From the NCBI GenBank assembly GCA_027315205.1, contig DAHUYM010000005.1, positions 94,199 to 158,198 of the forward strand: a DNA stretch of 64,000 nt. Direction: 5' to 3'. Positions 35,011 to 44,562 of the stretch are shown in pieces (the first letter of the stretch is position 1; the number at the start of each line of letters is the position of its first letter). This DNA comes from Leptospirillum sp. (lineage in GTDB: Bacteria > Nitrospirota > Leptospirillia > Leptospirillales > Leptospirillaceae). The notes under the pieces are model-generated. The model saw only the letters and a list, made by a program, of their open reading frames with translations. It was not told the DNA's origin and made no database searches. A program made the translations under genes and the position numbers.

Positions 35011-35736
35011 GTGACCGTTCCGGACCGACAGGGCTTCCCGGCACGTCTCATTCCCTTCATCCTCCTGGCCTTTGTCGCCTTTGTCCCGCATTCCGTGCTT
35101 GCCGCCGACCCCAACTTTCCGGACACTGTCCCGTCCGGAGATGCCGCACCGGAATTTTCGACCGGCTCGGACGACGGGTCGGGCAACGACATCAATCCGC
35201 TGGGCAAACCAAACCGGATCCTTTTCAGCACCGACATCGGCTTCGTCCCGACGGTGGGACCGAACGTTTCCGGCACGACCGGAAACTCCCAGCCGGGGGT
35301 CGGGTTTCTACTGGACATCCAGGGAGGGTACACGATCCTACCCAGCCTTGTTCTGACGGCCGGCATGTCGGTCCAGGCATTCGGAAACCTCACCAACCTT
35401 CCGCTCTTTCTTGGAGCGCAATACTATTTCGACAACGGGGGAGGACTCCCCGTCAGCCTCGACGGAGAGACGCACACGTTGATCCCCTACATCGAAATGG
35501 GGTTCGGACCGGCCTTCAACATTTCGACGGACAGCAACAAGGTCGGAGTGGGATCCCTTGCGATCGCCTTCCGCATCGGTCCCGGAGTGCTTCTTCCGTT
35601 CGGAAAGAACAAACGCCAGGGACTCTATTTCGAAATCGACTACGAAACACAGTCCGGTCCGTTCAACGGAGACGGAATCACGTCATCGGCCTTCACCCTG
35701 ATCCCCGTCAAGCTCGGTTACACGACCCTCTTCTGA
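35011..35736 (+). CDS. Putative outer-membrane beta-barrel protein
   Basis: 241 residues from a GTG start with GGCGGAG ahead. A signal peptide (IPFILLAFVAFVPHS, cleavage after VLA) is followed by an Asp/Gly-rich linker and then alternating amphipathic strands (RILFSTDIGFVPTV, TLIPYIEMGFGPAFN, LYFEIDYETQSG), ending in the terminal Phe typical of outer-membrane barrels. Probably an eight-stranded OmpX/OmpA-like barrel; no family assigned. Likely monocistronic, as the next gene is convergent. Confidence 0.72.
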   Translation: MTVPDRQGFPARLIPFILLAFVAFVPHSVLAADPNFPDTVPSGDAAPEFSTGSDDGSGNDINPLGKPNRILFSTDIGFVPTVGPNVSGTTGNSQPGVGFLLDIQGGYTILPSLVLTAGMSVQAFGNLTNLPLFLGAQYYFDNGGGLPVSLDGETHTLIPYIEMGFGPAFNISTDSNKVGVGSLAIAFRIGPGVLLPFGKNKRQGLYFEIDYETQSGPFNGDGITSSAFTLIPVKLGYTTLF

Positions 35737-35752
35737 TCAGGCGACCGTTCCG

Positions 35753-36445
35753 TCATTTCCGAACGGATTTTCCAATTTCCTCAAGGACCTTGACGACCAG
35801 GCCCCCAGGATCCGCCTCGATGTCCAGGGGACATTCCGAGCCCTCCGGCAAAAAGGAGGCGCTTTTCAGGATCGGCGCCAGTCCGTTCCAGAAGGGCCTC
35901 CAGAAGGGCCGTTCTGGAGTTTCAGCACAAATGGCCGGGATTCCGGCCCATTTGTCGACCTGACGAAGAGCCAGGAATTCGAACAGTTCATCCATCGTTC
36001 CGTATCCCCCTGGAAACAGGACGACCGCACGAATGTTCCGGAGAAAAAAATGCTTCCGGAGGAACAGATGCCTGAAAATCATGCTACGTGTCGTTTCATG
36101 GACTTTCCCGTCGACGGGATCCCATTCAAGGGCCGTTCCCCAAGCTCCCGCCCCTTCCAGGGTCGCCCCCATCGCTCCTTCGTGCCCTCCAACAAGGACC
36201 CGGACACCTTCGCGGCCCATGGATTCGCCGAACACCCGGGCCATCCGGCAGACCGGGTCACCCGGGGGGAGCCGGGACGATCCGAACACCGACACGGCCG
36301 GCCCGTTCCCGAGGTTCCGGAAAAAGCGGAAGGCCCGGCGCATCTCCTCTTCGAGGGAACGGATCAGTTCCCTTTCCTCCCGGTCCAGGGCCGGTTCCGA
36401 AAAACCGGATTTTTCCCGTTCAGGCGCCACCGACACGCATTTCAT
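35753..36445 (-). CDS. LOG-family protein (possible nucleoside 5'-monophosphate phosphoribohydrolase)
   Basis: 230 residues with the Rossmann-type fold of the LOG/lysine decarboxylase-like family: SVFGSSRLPPGDP near residue 52, LVGGHEGAMGATLEGA, and the signature VLFPGGYGTMDELFEFL. Family members release ribose-5-phosphate from AMP-type nucleotides. It overlaps the end of pmbA by 26 bp and is probably co-transcribed. Confidence 0.85.
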   Translation of the reverse strand: MKCVSVAPEREKSGFSEPALDREERELIRSLEEEMRRAFRFFRNLGNGPAVSVFGSSRLPPGDPVCRMARVFGESMGREGVRVLVGGHEGAMGATLEGAGAWGTALEWDPVDGKVHETTRSMIFRHLFLRKHFFLRNIRAVVLFPGGYGTMDELFEFLALRQVDKWAGIPAICAETPERPFWRPFWNGLAPILKSASFLPEGSECPLDIEADPGGLVVKVLEEIGKSVRK

Positions 36446-37769
36446 GTACGAGAATGGAGGGGGATGCGAGGCTTCCCCGAATCTTCAGATCGTTTCCCAC
36501 CCCCGTAATCCCCTTGTAGATGGAGTCGAGGTTCCCTGCAATGGTCAGTTCCGTCACGGGTCCGGAAATCTCTCCGTTCTCGATCCAGAACCCGAAGGCC
36601 CCGCGCGAATAATCTCCGTTGACCGTGTTGACACCGAAACCGATGAGCTCCGTCACGTAGAGACCGGTCCCGACGGCCTTTATCAGCGATTCCTTGGAGC
36701 TTTCCCCGGAAGCGACCAGGATGTTCGACACCCCGACCTGCGGGACATCCCCCAACGAGCGGACGGCGTTTCCTGTCGAGGGCCGACCGAGCTTTCGGCC
36801 CGAATAGGAATCGAACAGGAAGGTCTTCAGGACCCCGCGCTCGACGAGAGCCTTGGGGGCGGTCGAAATCCCCTCACCGTCGAAAGGACGGCTTCCGAAT
36901 CCGCCGTATAGCCAGGGGTCTTCGCGGATGGTCAGCAAGGGACTCGCGACGTCGGTTCCTTCCCGTCCTTTGAGGTAGGTGGCGTTTCGGTAGAGGGCAT
37001 ACCCCGAAAGCGCCCCGACAAGATGGGATACGAGCGACCGGGCCGTTTCCGGATCGAACAGGACCGGACAGGTCACCGTCCGGGGACGCTTCGGGTGAAG
37101 TCGGGAGAGAGCCCGTTTCGCCGCATGACGGCCCACTTCTTCGGGATGCGGCAGCCCCTTGAACGTATGGGACTGCTCGTACCAGTAATCCCTCTCCATG
37201 GAATCGCCGTCCTGTGCGATGACCGAGCACGAAACACCATAAAGGCTCCTCCCGTAGGTTCCCGAGAACCCCTCGGAATTTACGAGCGCCCTGTGGGATA
37301 CGGTCGTCTGGAACTCGGCACCTTCGGAATTACGGATCCTCGAATCTTCCCCGAATGCCGCGCGTTCGGCCTCCAATGCCAGCCGAATCCTTTCGTCCTG
37401 GCTTAGTTCGGTCAAATCTTCCAAAATGCCGAACGATTTCCAGTCCGCCCCGGGAGTCCCGGGTGTTCCGGGAAGTCCGTTGAACGGATCCGGAGCCGTT
37501 TCCCGGGCCAACGCCACGGCTTCCCGGGCCAGGCGGTCGAGAGATTCCCGGGCGAGGTCCCCTGTCGAGATCAGGGCCTGGGAACGGCCATTGAACACCC
37601 GGAGGCCGATACCGCGGCTCCGCGTCCTGTGTACTTTTTCGACCTCCCCCTTCCGGACCGCCACCGACAGGTCGTCGGAGGACAGGAACAAGGCCTCGGA
37701 CGCCGTTGCTCCGTAATGGGCCGCACGCTCGACGACAAAGTCCAGAAGCCCGAGAAATTCGTCTTTCAT
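36420..37769 (-). CDS. pmbA: PmbA/TldE-type metalloprotease partner
   Basis: 449 residues of the TldD/PmbA family. With TldD it forms a heterodimer that trims unstructured peptides, including CcdA and precursors of modified peptides. VRKGEVEKVHRTRSRGIGLRVF near the N-terminus (in part) and the lack of the HExxGH zinc motif mark it as the TldE/PmbA subunit. The start overlaps the tldD stop as ATGA; the long open frame upstream is inside tldD. Confidence 0.92.
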   Translation of the reverse strand: MKDEFLGLLDFVVERAAHYGATASEALFLSSDDLSVAVRKGEVEKVHRTRSRGIGLRVFNGRSQALISTGDLARESLDRLAREAVALARETAPDPFNGLPGTPGTPGADWKSFGILEDLTELSQDERIRLALEAERAAFGEDSRIRNSEGAEFQTTVSHRALVNSEGFSGTYGRSLYGVSCSVIAQDGDSMERDYWYEQSHTFKGLPHPEEVGRHAAKRALSRLHPKRPRTVTCPVLFDPETARSLVSHLVGALSGYALYRNATYLKGREGTDVASPLLTIREDPWLYGGFGSRPFDGEGISTAPKALVERGVLKTFLFDSYSGRKLGRPSTGNAVRSLGDVPQVGVSNILVASGESSKESLIKAVGTGLYVTELIGFGVNTVNGDYSRGAFGFWIENGEISGPVTELTIAGNLDSIYKGITGVGNDLKIRGSLASPSILVHEMRVGGA

Positions 37770-39226
37770 GCCGTCCCTCCCACTGTCAGTTCCTCGATAC
37801 GCAGGGTCGGAAGTCCCACCCCGACCGGTACGGACTGGCCATCCTTGCCGCATGTCCCGACCCCCGGATCGAGCGCCAGGTCGGAACCGACCATGGTTAC
37901 CCGCGTCAGGACATCCGGACCGTTTCCGATCAGGGTCGCTCCACGGACAGGATACTGGATTTTCCCGTCCTCCACCCAGTAGGCTTCCGACGTCGAAAAA
38001 ACGAACTTGCCGGACGTGATGTCGACCTGTCCTCCTCCGAAGTTCACCGCATACAGCCCTTTTTCGAGGGACCGGATGATTTCCTCCGGGTCCGATTCGC
38101 CGGCGAGCATGACCGTGTTCGTCATCCGTGGCATCGGAACATGGGCATAGGATTCCCTCCGTCCGTTTCCCGTCGGCGACATCCCCATGAGCCGGGCGTT
38201 GAGGCGGTCCTGAAGGTATCCTTTCAAGATCCCGTTTTCGATCAGGACAGTCCGCTGGGTGGGGGTGCCCTCGTCGTCCACGTTCAGGGATCCCCGACGA
38301 TACGAGAGGGTTCCATCGTCGACGATCGTGCAAAGGGGCGACGCCACGCGTTCCCCGATACGTCCGGAAAAGGCGCTCGTGCCCTTCCGGTTGAAATCAC
38401 CCTCCAGTCCATGTCCGATCGCCTCGTGGAGAAGAATGCCGGGCCATCCGGGACCCAGAACGACCGGCATCGTCCCCGTCGGACAGGGCCTGGCGGAAAG
38501 GTTCACGATGGCCTGCCGTGCCGCTTCCCTGGCCGCATGCGCCACCTTGTCGCCCGTCACTTCGGAGAAGGGAATCCGGCCGCCGTAACCGTAGGAACCG
38601 GTCTGGCGCTGTCCCTTCTCCTCCGCGATGACCGTGACGTTTACCCGGATGAGCGGCAAACGGTCGACCGCGAGATGGCCGTCTTTCCGGACCACCATGA
38701 TGTGCTTCATCTCGGTGGACACCGACACCATCACCTGGGAAATCCTGGGGTCCACGCTCCGGGCGATTCGGTCGGCCTCGACCAGAAGGTCCTTTTTTTC
38801 GGGAACCGGTACGTCGAGTTCCTCTTCCCCGACGGGGTAGAGGGAATGGGTACGAAGAGGACTCCCGGAAATCCGCACAACCCCTCCCGAAGCCGAATCG
38901 AGGGAAATCGCGCGGGCCGTCCGGACAATGTCCTTGAGTGTTTCGGGACGGACCTCTTCGGTCATTGCGTAGCCGGTTTTCTCACCCGAAATGACCCGGG
39001 CTCCAACCCCCTGGGAAACATGCAACCCCCCTTTTTTCACGATCCCTTCCTCGAGACTGAGTGTCCGGGCGGTCGTATATTCGAAATACAGGTCCGCATC
39101 GTCCACCGACTTCGATACGGCAGGACCCATGACATCCTCGAGAAGCCCCTCGTGGGTTCCGAACCGGCTCTCGAAAAACCGCACGAGGCCTTTATTGTCC
39201 TGACCGTCCATCTCCATGTCTCCCAT
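37766..39226 (-). CDS. tldD: Metalloprotease TldD
   Basis: 486 residues. The zinc motif is HEAIGH in PGILLHEAIGHGLEGDF (about 265-280). The C-terminal GVGTCGKDGQSVPVGVG motif is the TldD form. It is the catalytic partner of the adjacent pmbA product. In-frame ATGs at 39217 and 39211 are alternative starts. Confidence 0.94.
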   Translation of the reverse strand: MGDMEMDGQDNKGLVRFFESRFGTHEGLLEDVMGPAVSKSVDDADLYFEYTTARTLSLEEGIVKKGGLHVSQGVGARVISGEKTGYAMTEEVRPETLKDIVRTARAISLDSASGGVVRISGSPLRTHSLYPVGEEELDVPVPEKKDLLVEADRIARSVDPRISQVMVSVSTEMKHIMVVRKDGHLAVDRLPLIRVNVTVIAEEKGQRQTGSYGYGGRIPFSEVTGDKVAHAAREAARQAIVNLSARPCPTGTMPVVLGPGWPGILLHEAIGHGLEGDFNRKGTSAFSGRIGERVASPLCTIVDDGTLSYRRGSLNVDDEGTPTQRTVLIENGILKGYLQDRLNARLMGMSPTGNGRRESYAHVPMPRMTNTVMLAGESDPEEIIRSLEKGLYAVNFGGGQVDITSGKFVFSTSEAYWVEDGKIQYPVRGATLIGNGPDVLTRVTMVGSDLALDPGVGTCGKDGQSVPVGVGLPTLRIEELTVGGTA

Positions 39227-39391
39227 TTGTCCTGTGTCCTTTCACTTGAAAATTGCCGGGCACTCAGCGATGATTAACCCATAGATCACATTTATTGAAT
39301 AAAAAAGTTTCTGCCACCAGATGCATCCATAGCCAGAGCGAGGAGCCTGCCCATCGAGCGCAAAAAACCGTCCGGACTGCATGGTTCCCTG

Positions 39392-40435
39392 ATGGAAAAA
39401 GGGGTTTCCGAGAAAATATTTCCCGGAGGCATCCTTCTCTGGGGGAACGAAAACACAATTCTGGGAACCGACATGGCGGGGCTCACACGTACCGACATCC
39501 CGGGGGCCCAAGCGGTCGGCCAGGACACCGTTTTCGATCTGGCTTCGCTCACCAAGCCCCTCGTAACGGCCGGTCTCTCGCTCCTCCTTTCGGCCGAAGG
39601 CCTCCTCGACCTCGATTCGCCGATCTCCCGCCACCTGCCCGAAACGTCCGGGACTCACCTCGGGAACGTGCCTTTTCACAGGCTTCTTTCCCATTCCGCG
39701 GGGCTCACGCCCTGGGCGCCCCTGTTTCGGGAAATTCCGGCCGAACCCGCCCGAACGCTAAGGACCCGGCTCCTCGAGGGGATTCTTGCCCTGGAACCGG
39801 CCTACCAGGCCGGAACCGGCTCCCAATACAGCGATTTCGGGTACATCCTCGCCGGATGGATTCTGGAGCTCCTCGGAGGGGCTCCTTTGGATGTGCTGTT
39901 TTCGAACCGCATCCAGAAGCCTCTGGGTATTTCCGATTCCGGCTTCCGGCCGGCAGACTCGGCCTCCCCCCTTTACGGCCGCACCTTCGCAGCGACGGAA
40001 ATCGACCCCGGAACCGACACGCCGTTCGTCGGCGTGGTGCACGACGAACATGCCCGGCTTCTCGGCGGCGTTTCGGGACACGCGGGATTGTTCGCAACGG
40101 CCGAGGCCGTATGGGGACTCTCCCGAGCCTGGATGATCCCCGGGATGCTGTATCCCCCAAAAGGGCTCGAACGGTTTCTCGCCCGGCAAGATGGAACGCC
40201 ATGGACTCTCGGGTGGGACACCCCGACGCCCGGTTCGTCCTCCGGGGATCTCTTTTCGCCGAATTCGATCGGTCATCTCGGGTATACCGGGACATCGGTC
40301 TGGATCGACCGGGAACGCATGAATATCATAATCCTTCTGACCCACCGGGTACACCCCGTCCGGACCAATAACCGCATCCGGGATTTCCGTCCGATCGTCC
40401 ACAACCGTGTCATGTCGGAGGGCTTCGCCCGATGA
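39392..40435 (+). CDS. Serine hydrolase, beta-lactamase class C/PBP-like
   Basis: 347 residues. The nucleophile motif SLTK lies in FDLASLTKPLVTAGLSLLL, the second motif as YSD (in GSQYSDFGY), and HLGYTGTSVW stands in for the KTG-type motif. The fold is that of beta-lactamase class C, penicillin-binding protein 4* and related esterases. No signal peptide is seen, so a cytoplasmic esterase is at least as likely as a peptidoglycan enzyme. The frame has no better start upstream. Confidence 0.82.
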   Translation: MEKGVSEKIFPGGILLWGNENTILGTDMAGLTRTDIPGAQAVGQDTVFDLASLTKPLVTAGLSLLLSAEGLLDLDSPISRHLPETSGTHLGNVPFHRLLSHSAGLTPWAPLFREIPAEPARTLRTRLLEGILALEPAYQAGTGSQYSDFGYILAGWILELLGGAPLDVLFSNRIQKPLGISDSGFRPADSASPLYGRTFAATEIDPGTDTPFVGVVHDEHARLLGGVSGHAGLFATAEAVWGLSRAWMIPGMLYPPKGLERFLARQDGTPWTLGWDTPTPGSSSGDLFSPNSIGHLGYTGTSVWIDRERMNIIILLTHRVHPVRTNNRIRDFRPIVHNRVMSEGFAR

Positions 40436-40516
40436 AGACAAAGTCCCTTACGCCGGAGTTCCCTGTTCCGGGAAAACGGGCATGATGACGGATTCCGGCG
40501 TTCGAAAGGGATCTCC

Positions 40517-43500
40517 ATGAAACGCTCACGCGTCCGGTGGATTTGGAGCGTTCCTGTATTCCTGGCGCTGATCTCCGTGGCTCTCTTCATCCGTGCCGCA
40601 GGAGAGAAAGGAACCCTCGAACGGGAACGGTCGAGCTTGAGCCATGTGTCCTTCGACCTGATTTCGATCGAGCGTTCCCTTCTGGCCGTCGACCGTGCAT
40701 TGACCCAGTTCCCTCCCGCACCTCAAAGGATGATCGCAGGATTTCTGGCCCAGGGGAAAGCCACCCTTTCCGACATCCTCATAAGCCGCCCTTTTCCCCT
40801 CGAACGGTCCGAAAACCGCTTCAAGGTACTATCGGAACGCTTCGGAATGCTCGAACGGTCCGTCTCCCGTCCTCCATCCGAATCCCCGCTGACCCCCGAC
40901 AGTCGACTGGCCTCCTTCGCGGTGAGGGCCATCACCCCACTCCTCGTCGAAGCCGCGGTTTCTTCGCGGAAACTGTCGGAGGAAGAATCCCGTCTCGATC
41001 TCGTTTCCCTTGGGGCGTTCGCCGGTCTCGCGGTCTCGCTTCTGACCATGCTGTTCCTCTTCCGGATCGATTTCCTTACCCGGCGAGTGTCCCACCTGGC
41101 CGACAGGATCGGAACAGTGCTGGATCAATCGGAGAATGAAATCTATCTGATCGATGCCAGGGGAAACGCCATCCGCCATGCCAACAGGGGCGCCCTCATA
41201 AATCAGAAAACGACCCCGGACCAGCTCTTCGGGTCGACGTTCCAGTCCGTGGTGGCCCCCGGACACGAATCCGAAATCGAATCCGTTCTGCAGAAAGCGA
41301 AGGAATCGCCCAATCGTACGTTTCCCATCGAAACGATCCTCAGGAGAGCGGACAAGACGACCTATCCCGTCGACGGCACGGTCGTGTTCGACGGAAAAGA
41401 AGTTCCCCCCGTCCTTATCCTCATTCTCCGGGACATCACCTACAACAAGACCCGGGAGCGGCTTCGCGATCTCTTCCAGCGTTCCGACGAACAGGTTCTC
41501 CTCGGGGACACTCTTGAGAACTGCCTAAACGAACTCGTCGAAAGAATGGGAACGCTGCTCTCCTATCCGATCGTACAGGCGGTAATCCTCGAAACGGAGG
41601 ACCAGCCGAAAACCCATATTGGCTGGTCCGGTGGAGATGAAGTCCCGACCGGTGCACTTTCGACCCTTTCTCGTTTCCCGGAGGTCGACCCCGCCCCGAG
41701 GGCCGCGCGGTCCGGAAGGCCATTCTATGCGCTGTTCCCGGAAACCCAATCCTATCCGCCGGACTGGAAGGCGTTCCTGGAAGCCACAGGAATCGCGAGT
41801 GCCTATGCCCTTCCCCTGAAGGATCCCAACCGCGTGATCGGGTCGATCGGGTTCTACTCCCGCACTCCCGATGCGTTCCATCCCGCCGAATCGGCTTTCC
41901 TCGAGGAAATCGCCGATCAACTCTCTCTTTTCATCCGGATCGGCCGGGACCACGAACGGCTGAAGCTCCAGAGCGTCGCCATGACGGAAGCCGCCAATCC
42001 CATCATGATCACCTCCAGGGAGGGCCGGATCGAATGGGTCAACGACGCCCTCACAAAATTGACGGGGTACTCCGAACGGGAACTGCTCGGAAAAACCCCG
42101 CGGCTCTTAAAATCCGGCATCACGCCACCCTCGGTGTTCTCCGACATGTGGAACACCATTCTCTCCGGATGGGTCTGGGATGGCGAAATCGTCAACCGAC
42201 GAAAAGACGGGTCCCAGTACCCGATCGAAGCGATCATCACCCCCATTCTCGATTCTCGCGGGCAGGTCGTCCGCTTCGTCTCCACCCTCCAGAACATCGC
42301 CGAAAAGAAAGAGGCGGAGGAAAAAATCCGGCACATGGCCCAGCACGACGTCCTCACGGGTCTTCCGAATCGTCTTCTTTTCAAAGACCGCCTCCAGCAG
42401 GCCATATCCCGTGCCAAGCGTTCGGAAGAGAGCCTGGCCGTCCTGTTTTTCGACCTCGACCGATTCAAGGGCATCAACGATTCCATGGGCCACGAGCTCG
42501 GTGACCAGCTTCTGGTGGAGGTCTCGAGGAGGATACGGGGAATGCTGAGAGAAACCGATACGTTTTCCAGGTTCGGGGGCGACGAATTCGTGATCATCCA
42601 GACGGACATCCATGCCAAAGAGGACGCGGAGCTCCTGGCCCGCCGCATCCAGAGCCAGTTTATGTTCCCATTCTCCGTCGGCGAACAGCTCCTCCGCACT
42701 TCGGCAAGCATCGGAATCACCCTTTACCCGCAGGACGATACCGATCCCGACCAGCTCTTGAGGAATGCCGACCTTGCCATGTACAAGGCCAAGGCAGAAG
42801 GAAGAAACGGTTTCAGCTTCTACGAGCATCGGCTTAAGTCGCGGGTTGAAGAGAGAATCCTCCTCGAGGACAAGCTTCGGGGCGTCGTGGGGTGGGAGGA
42901 TTTCGAGCTCTACTATCAGCCGCAGATCGATGTCCGGTCGGGAAAGATCCTGCGGGTCGAAGCCCTGGCCCGATGGCGGCATCCCGTCGACGGGTTCATT
43001 CCGCCTTCGAAGTTCATTCCCCTGGCGGAGGAGACGGGCCTCATCTTCACCCTGGGGGAATGGGTCCTGAGGACGGCGCTGGAGCAGGTGACGGCCTGGA
43101 AAAAAGAGGGTCTTGCGACGCCTGCCATCTCGATCAATGTCTCGGCCCGCCAGTTCGACCATCCTGACTTTGTCGACATGGTGAAACGGTCCTTGGAGGA
43201 ATTCGGGAACCCTGGACGCTTCCTTGAGATCGAGCTGACGGAGAGCATGGTCATGAAAGCACCGGAACAGGCCGGAGAAGCCCTGAGAAGTCTCCAGGCA
43301 CTCGGTGTGAACGCCCTGATCGACGATTTCGGAACCGGGTACTCGTCACTGGCCTATCTCACCCGCTTCCCGATCCACGCGATCAAGATAGACCGTTCCT
43401 TCGTCAAGGATCTCGATGCCGACCAGCATGCTCAGACCATCGTCCGGGCGATCGTGAATCTGGCTCACGGGCTCGGCATTTCAGTCGTCGGCGAAGGTGT

Positions 43501-43666
43501 TGAGACCCCCCACCAGAAAGAGATCTTGATCGAGCTTGGTTGCGATATTCTCCAGGGTTTCCTGATCGGTCCCCCGATGGCCGCCAAAGACATCACCCGC
43601 GTCCTGAAAGCCCAGGAAAACCTCCCCGTTCCCCTGAAAAACAACGGCGGTCAGGCGGCCCCGTAG
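40517..43666 (+). CDS. Bifunctional c-di-GMP enzyme: membrane sensor, PAS-GAF-PAS-GGDEF-EAL
   Basis: 1049 residues. Two membrane helices (about 7-27 and 162-183) enclose a periplasmic sensor region of about 130 residues. Then come PAS (about 200-310), a GAF-type region (315-470), a second PAS with PAC (485-600), GGDEF (605-765) and EAL (780-1035). GGDEF is intact at 687-691, with the inhibitory I-site RETD five residues ahead. EAL is intact (816-818), as are DDFGTG (936-941) and EGVET (993-997). Both synthesis and breakdown of c-di-GMP are therefore possible. AAGGGA precedes the ATG. Its 3' end overlaps the convergent hpnC gene by 16 bp. Confidence 0.94.
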   Translation: MKRSRVRWIWSVPVFLALISVALFIRAAGEKGTLERERSSLSHVSFDLISIERSLLAVDRALTQFPPAPQRMIAGFLAQGKATLSDILISRPFPLERSENRFKVLSERFGMLERSVSRPPSESPLTPDSRLASFAVRAITPLLVEAAVSSRKLSEEESRLDLVSLGAFAGLAVSLLTMLFLFRIDFLTRRVSHLADRIGTVLDQSENEIYLIDARGNAIRHANRGALINQKTTPDQLFGSTFQSVVAPGHESEIESVLQKAKESPNRTFPIETILRRADKTTYPVDGTVVFDGKEVPPVLILILRDITYNKTRERLRDLFQRSDEQVLLGDTLENCLNELVERMGTLLSYPIVQAVILETEDQPKTHIGWSGGDEVPTGALSTLSRFPEVDPAPRAARSGRPFYALFPETQSYPPDWKAFLEATGIASAYALPLKDPNRVIGSIGFYSRTPDAFHPAESAFLEEIADQLSLFIRIGRDHERLKLQSVAMTEAANPIMITSREGRIEWVNDALTKLTGYSERELLGKTPRLLKSGITPPSVFSDMWNTILSGWVWDGEIVNRRKDGSQYPIEAIITPILDSRGQVVRFVSTLQNIAEKKEAEEKIRHMAQHDVLTGLPNRLLFKDRLQQAISRAKRSEESLAVLFFDLDRFKGINDSMGHELGDQLLVEVSRRIRGMLRETDTFSRFGGDEFVIIQTDIHAKEDAELLARRIQSQFMFPFSVGEQLLRTSASIGITLYPQDDTDPDQLLRNADLAMYKAKAEGRNGFSFYEHRLKSRVEERILLEDKLRGVVGWEDFELYYQPQIDVRSGKILRVEALARWRHPVDGFIPPSKFIPLAEETGLIFTLGEWVLRTALEQVTAWKKEGLATPAISINVSARQFDHPDFVDMVKRSLEEFGNPGRFLEIELTESMVMKAPEQAGEALRSLQALGVNALIDDFGTGYSSLAYLTRFPIHAIKIDRSFVKDLDADQHAQTIVRAIVNLAHGLGISVVGEGVETPHQKEILIELGCDILQGFLIGPPMAAKDITRVLKAQENLPVPLKNNGGQAAP

Positions 43667-44562
43667 ACCGCCCGGCCCTCGACAAACAGGGATTCCTCCC
43701 CTCCCGAATCCGCCGGGAAACGCCAAAGCCCAAGAACCACTTTCGCCCCTTCCTTCCCCCAATCCCACCGGGTCAGCACGGGTCGTTCGGAGAAACCGCG
43801 GCCGGGGGCCAAACCCCGTTCGAGGATACGGGTTCCTCCAGCCAGAACGAGCGCGATTTCGAGCGACAAACGCCCTTTCAAAAACTGAGGAAGATCGGCT
43901 CCCGAGGAAAACAGGCCCAGGGTGTAGGCACGAAGCCTTCTCTTCAGATGTTCATGCCGATCGTCGGGGGACGACAGAAGAGCGTCCTCCGTCAATCCGG
44001 CACACCTGATTTCGGACAGGGGAACGTAAATCCTTCCCTTCCCGAGGTCGATCGCCACGTCCTGCCAGAAGTTGGCGAGTTGGAGCGCGGTGCAGATCCC
44101 GTCGGATCTCCGGAGAAGGCCCTCTTCCCGATACCCGTGGATCCAGAGGAGGAGGCGACCTACCGGGTTGGCGGACAGGTCCGAATAGGTGACGAGGTCG
44201 TGGAACGTTTCATGGCGCACGATTCGGCGGTCACGTTCGAAGGCGGTAATCAGGTTGTCGAGCCAGTCGACCGGAATGTCGAAGCGCCGTATGACATCGT
44301 GGAGGGCGCGGAAGACGGGGTGGTCGACCGGTTCCCGTGTGCTCTGGTACAAAAGCCCGCGCCATTCGGCGAGGTTCGAGAGGGCTACGGCGGTGTCGGG
44401 CTCTTCGTCGCTGAAATCGTCGGCGGCCCGTGCGAAGGCGTAGATGACCGAGATCGCTGGGCGCGTACCGGCGGGGAGCAGAATGGAAGCCACGGGGAAG
44501 TTTTCATAATGCGACCGGGTGATCTCCATGCACCGTGCATACGATACGTCGAGCGGGATCAA
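43651..44562 (-). CDS. hpnC: Squalene synthase HpnC
   Basis: 303 residues of the trans-isoprenyl diphosphate synthase fold. The aspartate-rich motifs are ARAADDFSDE and LQLANFWQDVAIDLGKGRIYVP (in part). In the three-step hopanoid route HpnC converts presqualene diphosphate to hydroxysqualene. The start overlaps the hpnE stop as ATGA. Confidence 0.92.
   Translation of the reverse strand: MIPLDVSYARCMEITRSHYENFPVASILLPAGTRPAISVIYAFARAADDFSDEEPDTAVALSNLAEWRGLLYQSTREPVDHPVFRALHDVIRRFDIPVDWLDNLITAFERDRRIVRHETFHDLVTYSDLSANPVGRLLLWIHGYREEGLLRRSDGICTALQLANFWQDVAIDLGKGRIYVPLSEIRCAGLTEDALLSSPDDRHEHLKRRLRAYTLGLFSSGADLPQFLKGRLSLEIALVLAGGTRILERGLAPGRGFSERPVLTRWDWGKEGAKVVLGLWRFPADSGGEESLFVEGRAVYGAA

Noticed and set aside
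37706..39277. 523-codon plus-strand frame
   Set aside because: Antisense to tldD.
39242..39694. 150-codon minus-strand frame upstream of tldD
   Set aside because: Antisense to the serine hydrolase, which has SxxK and other motifs.
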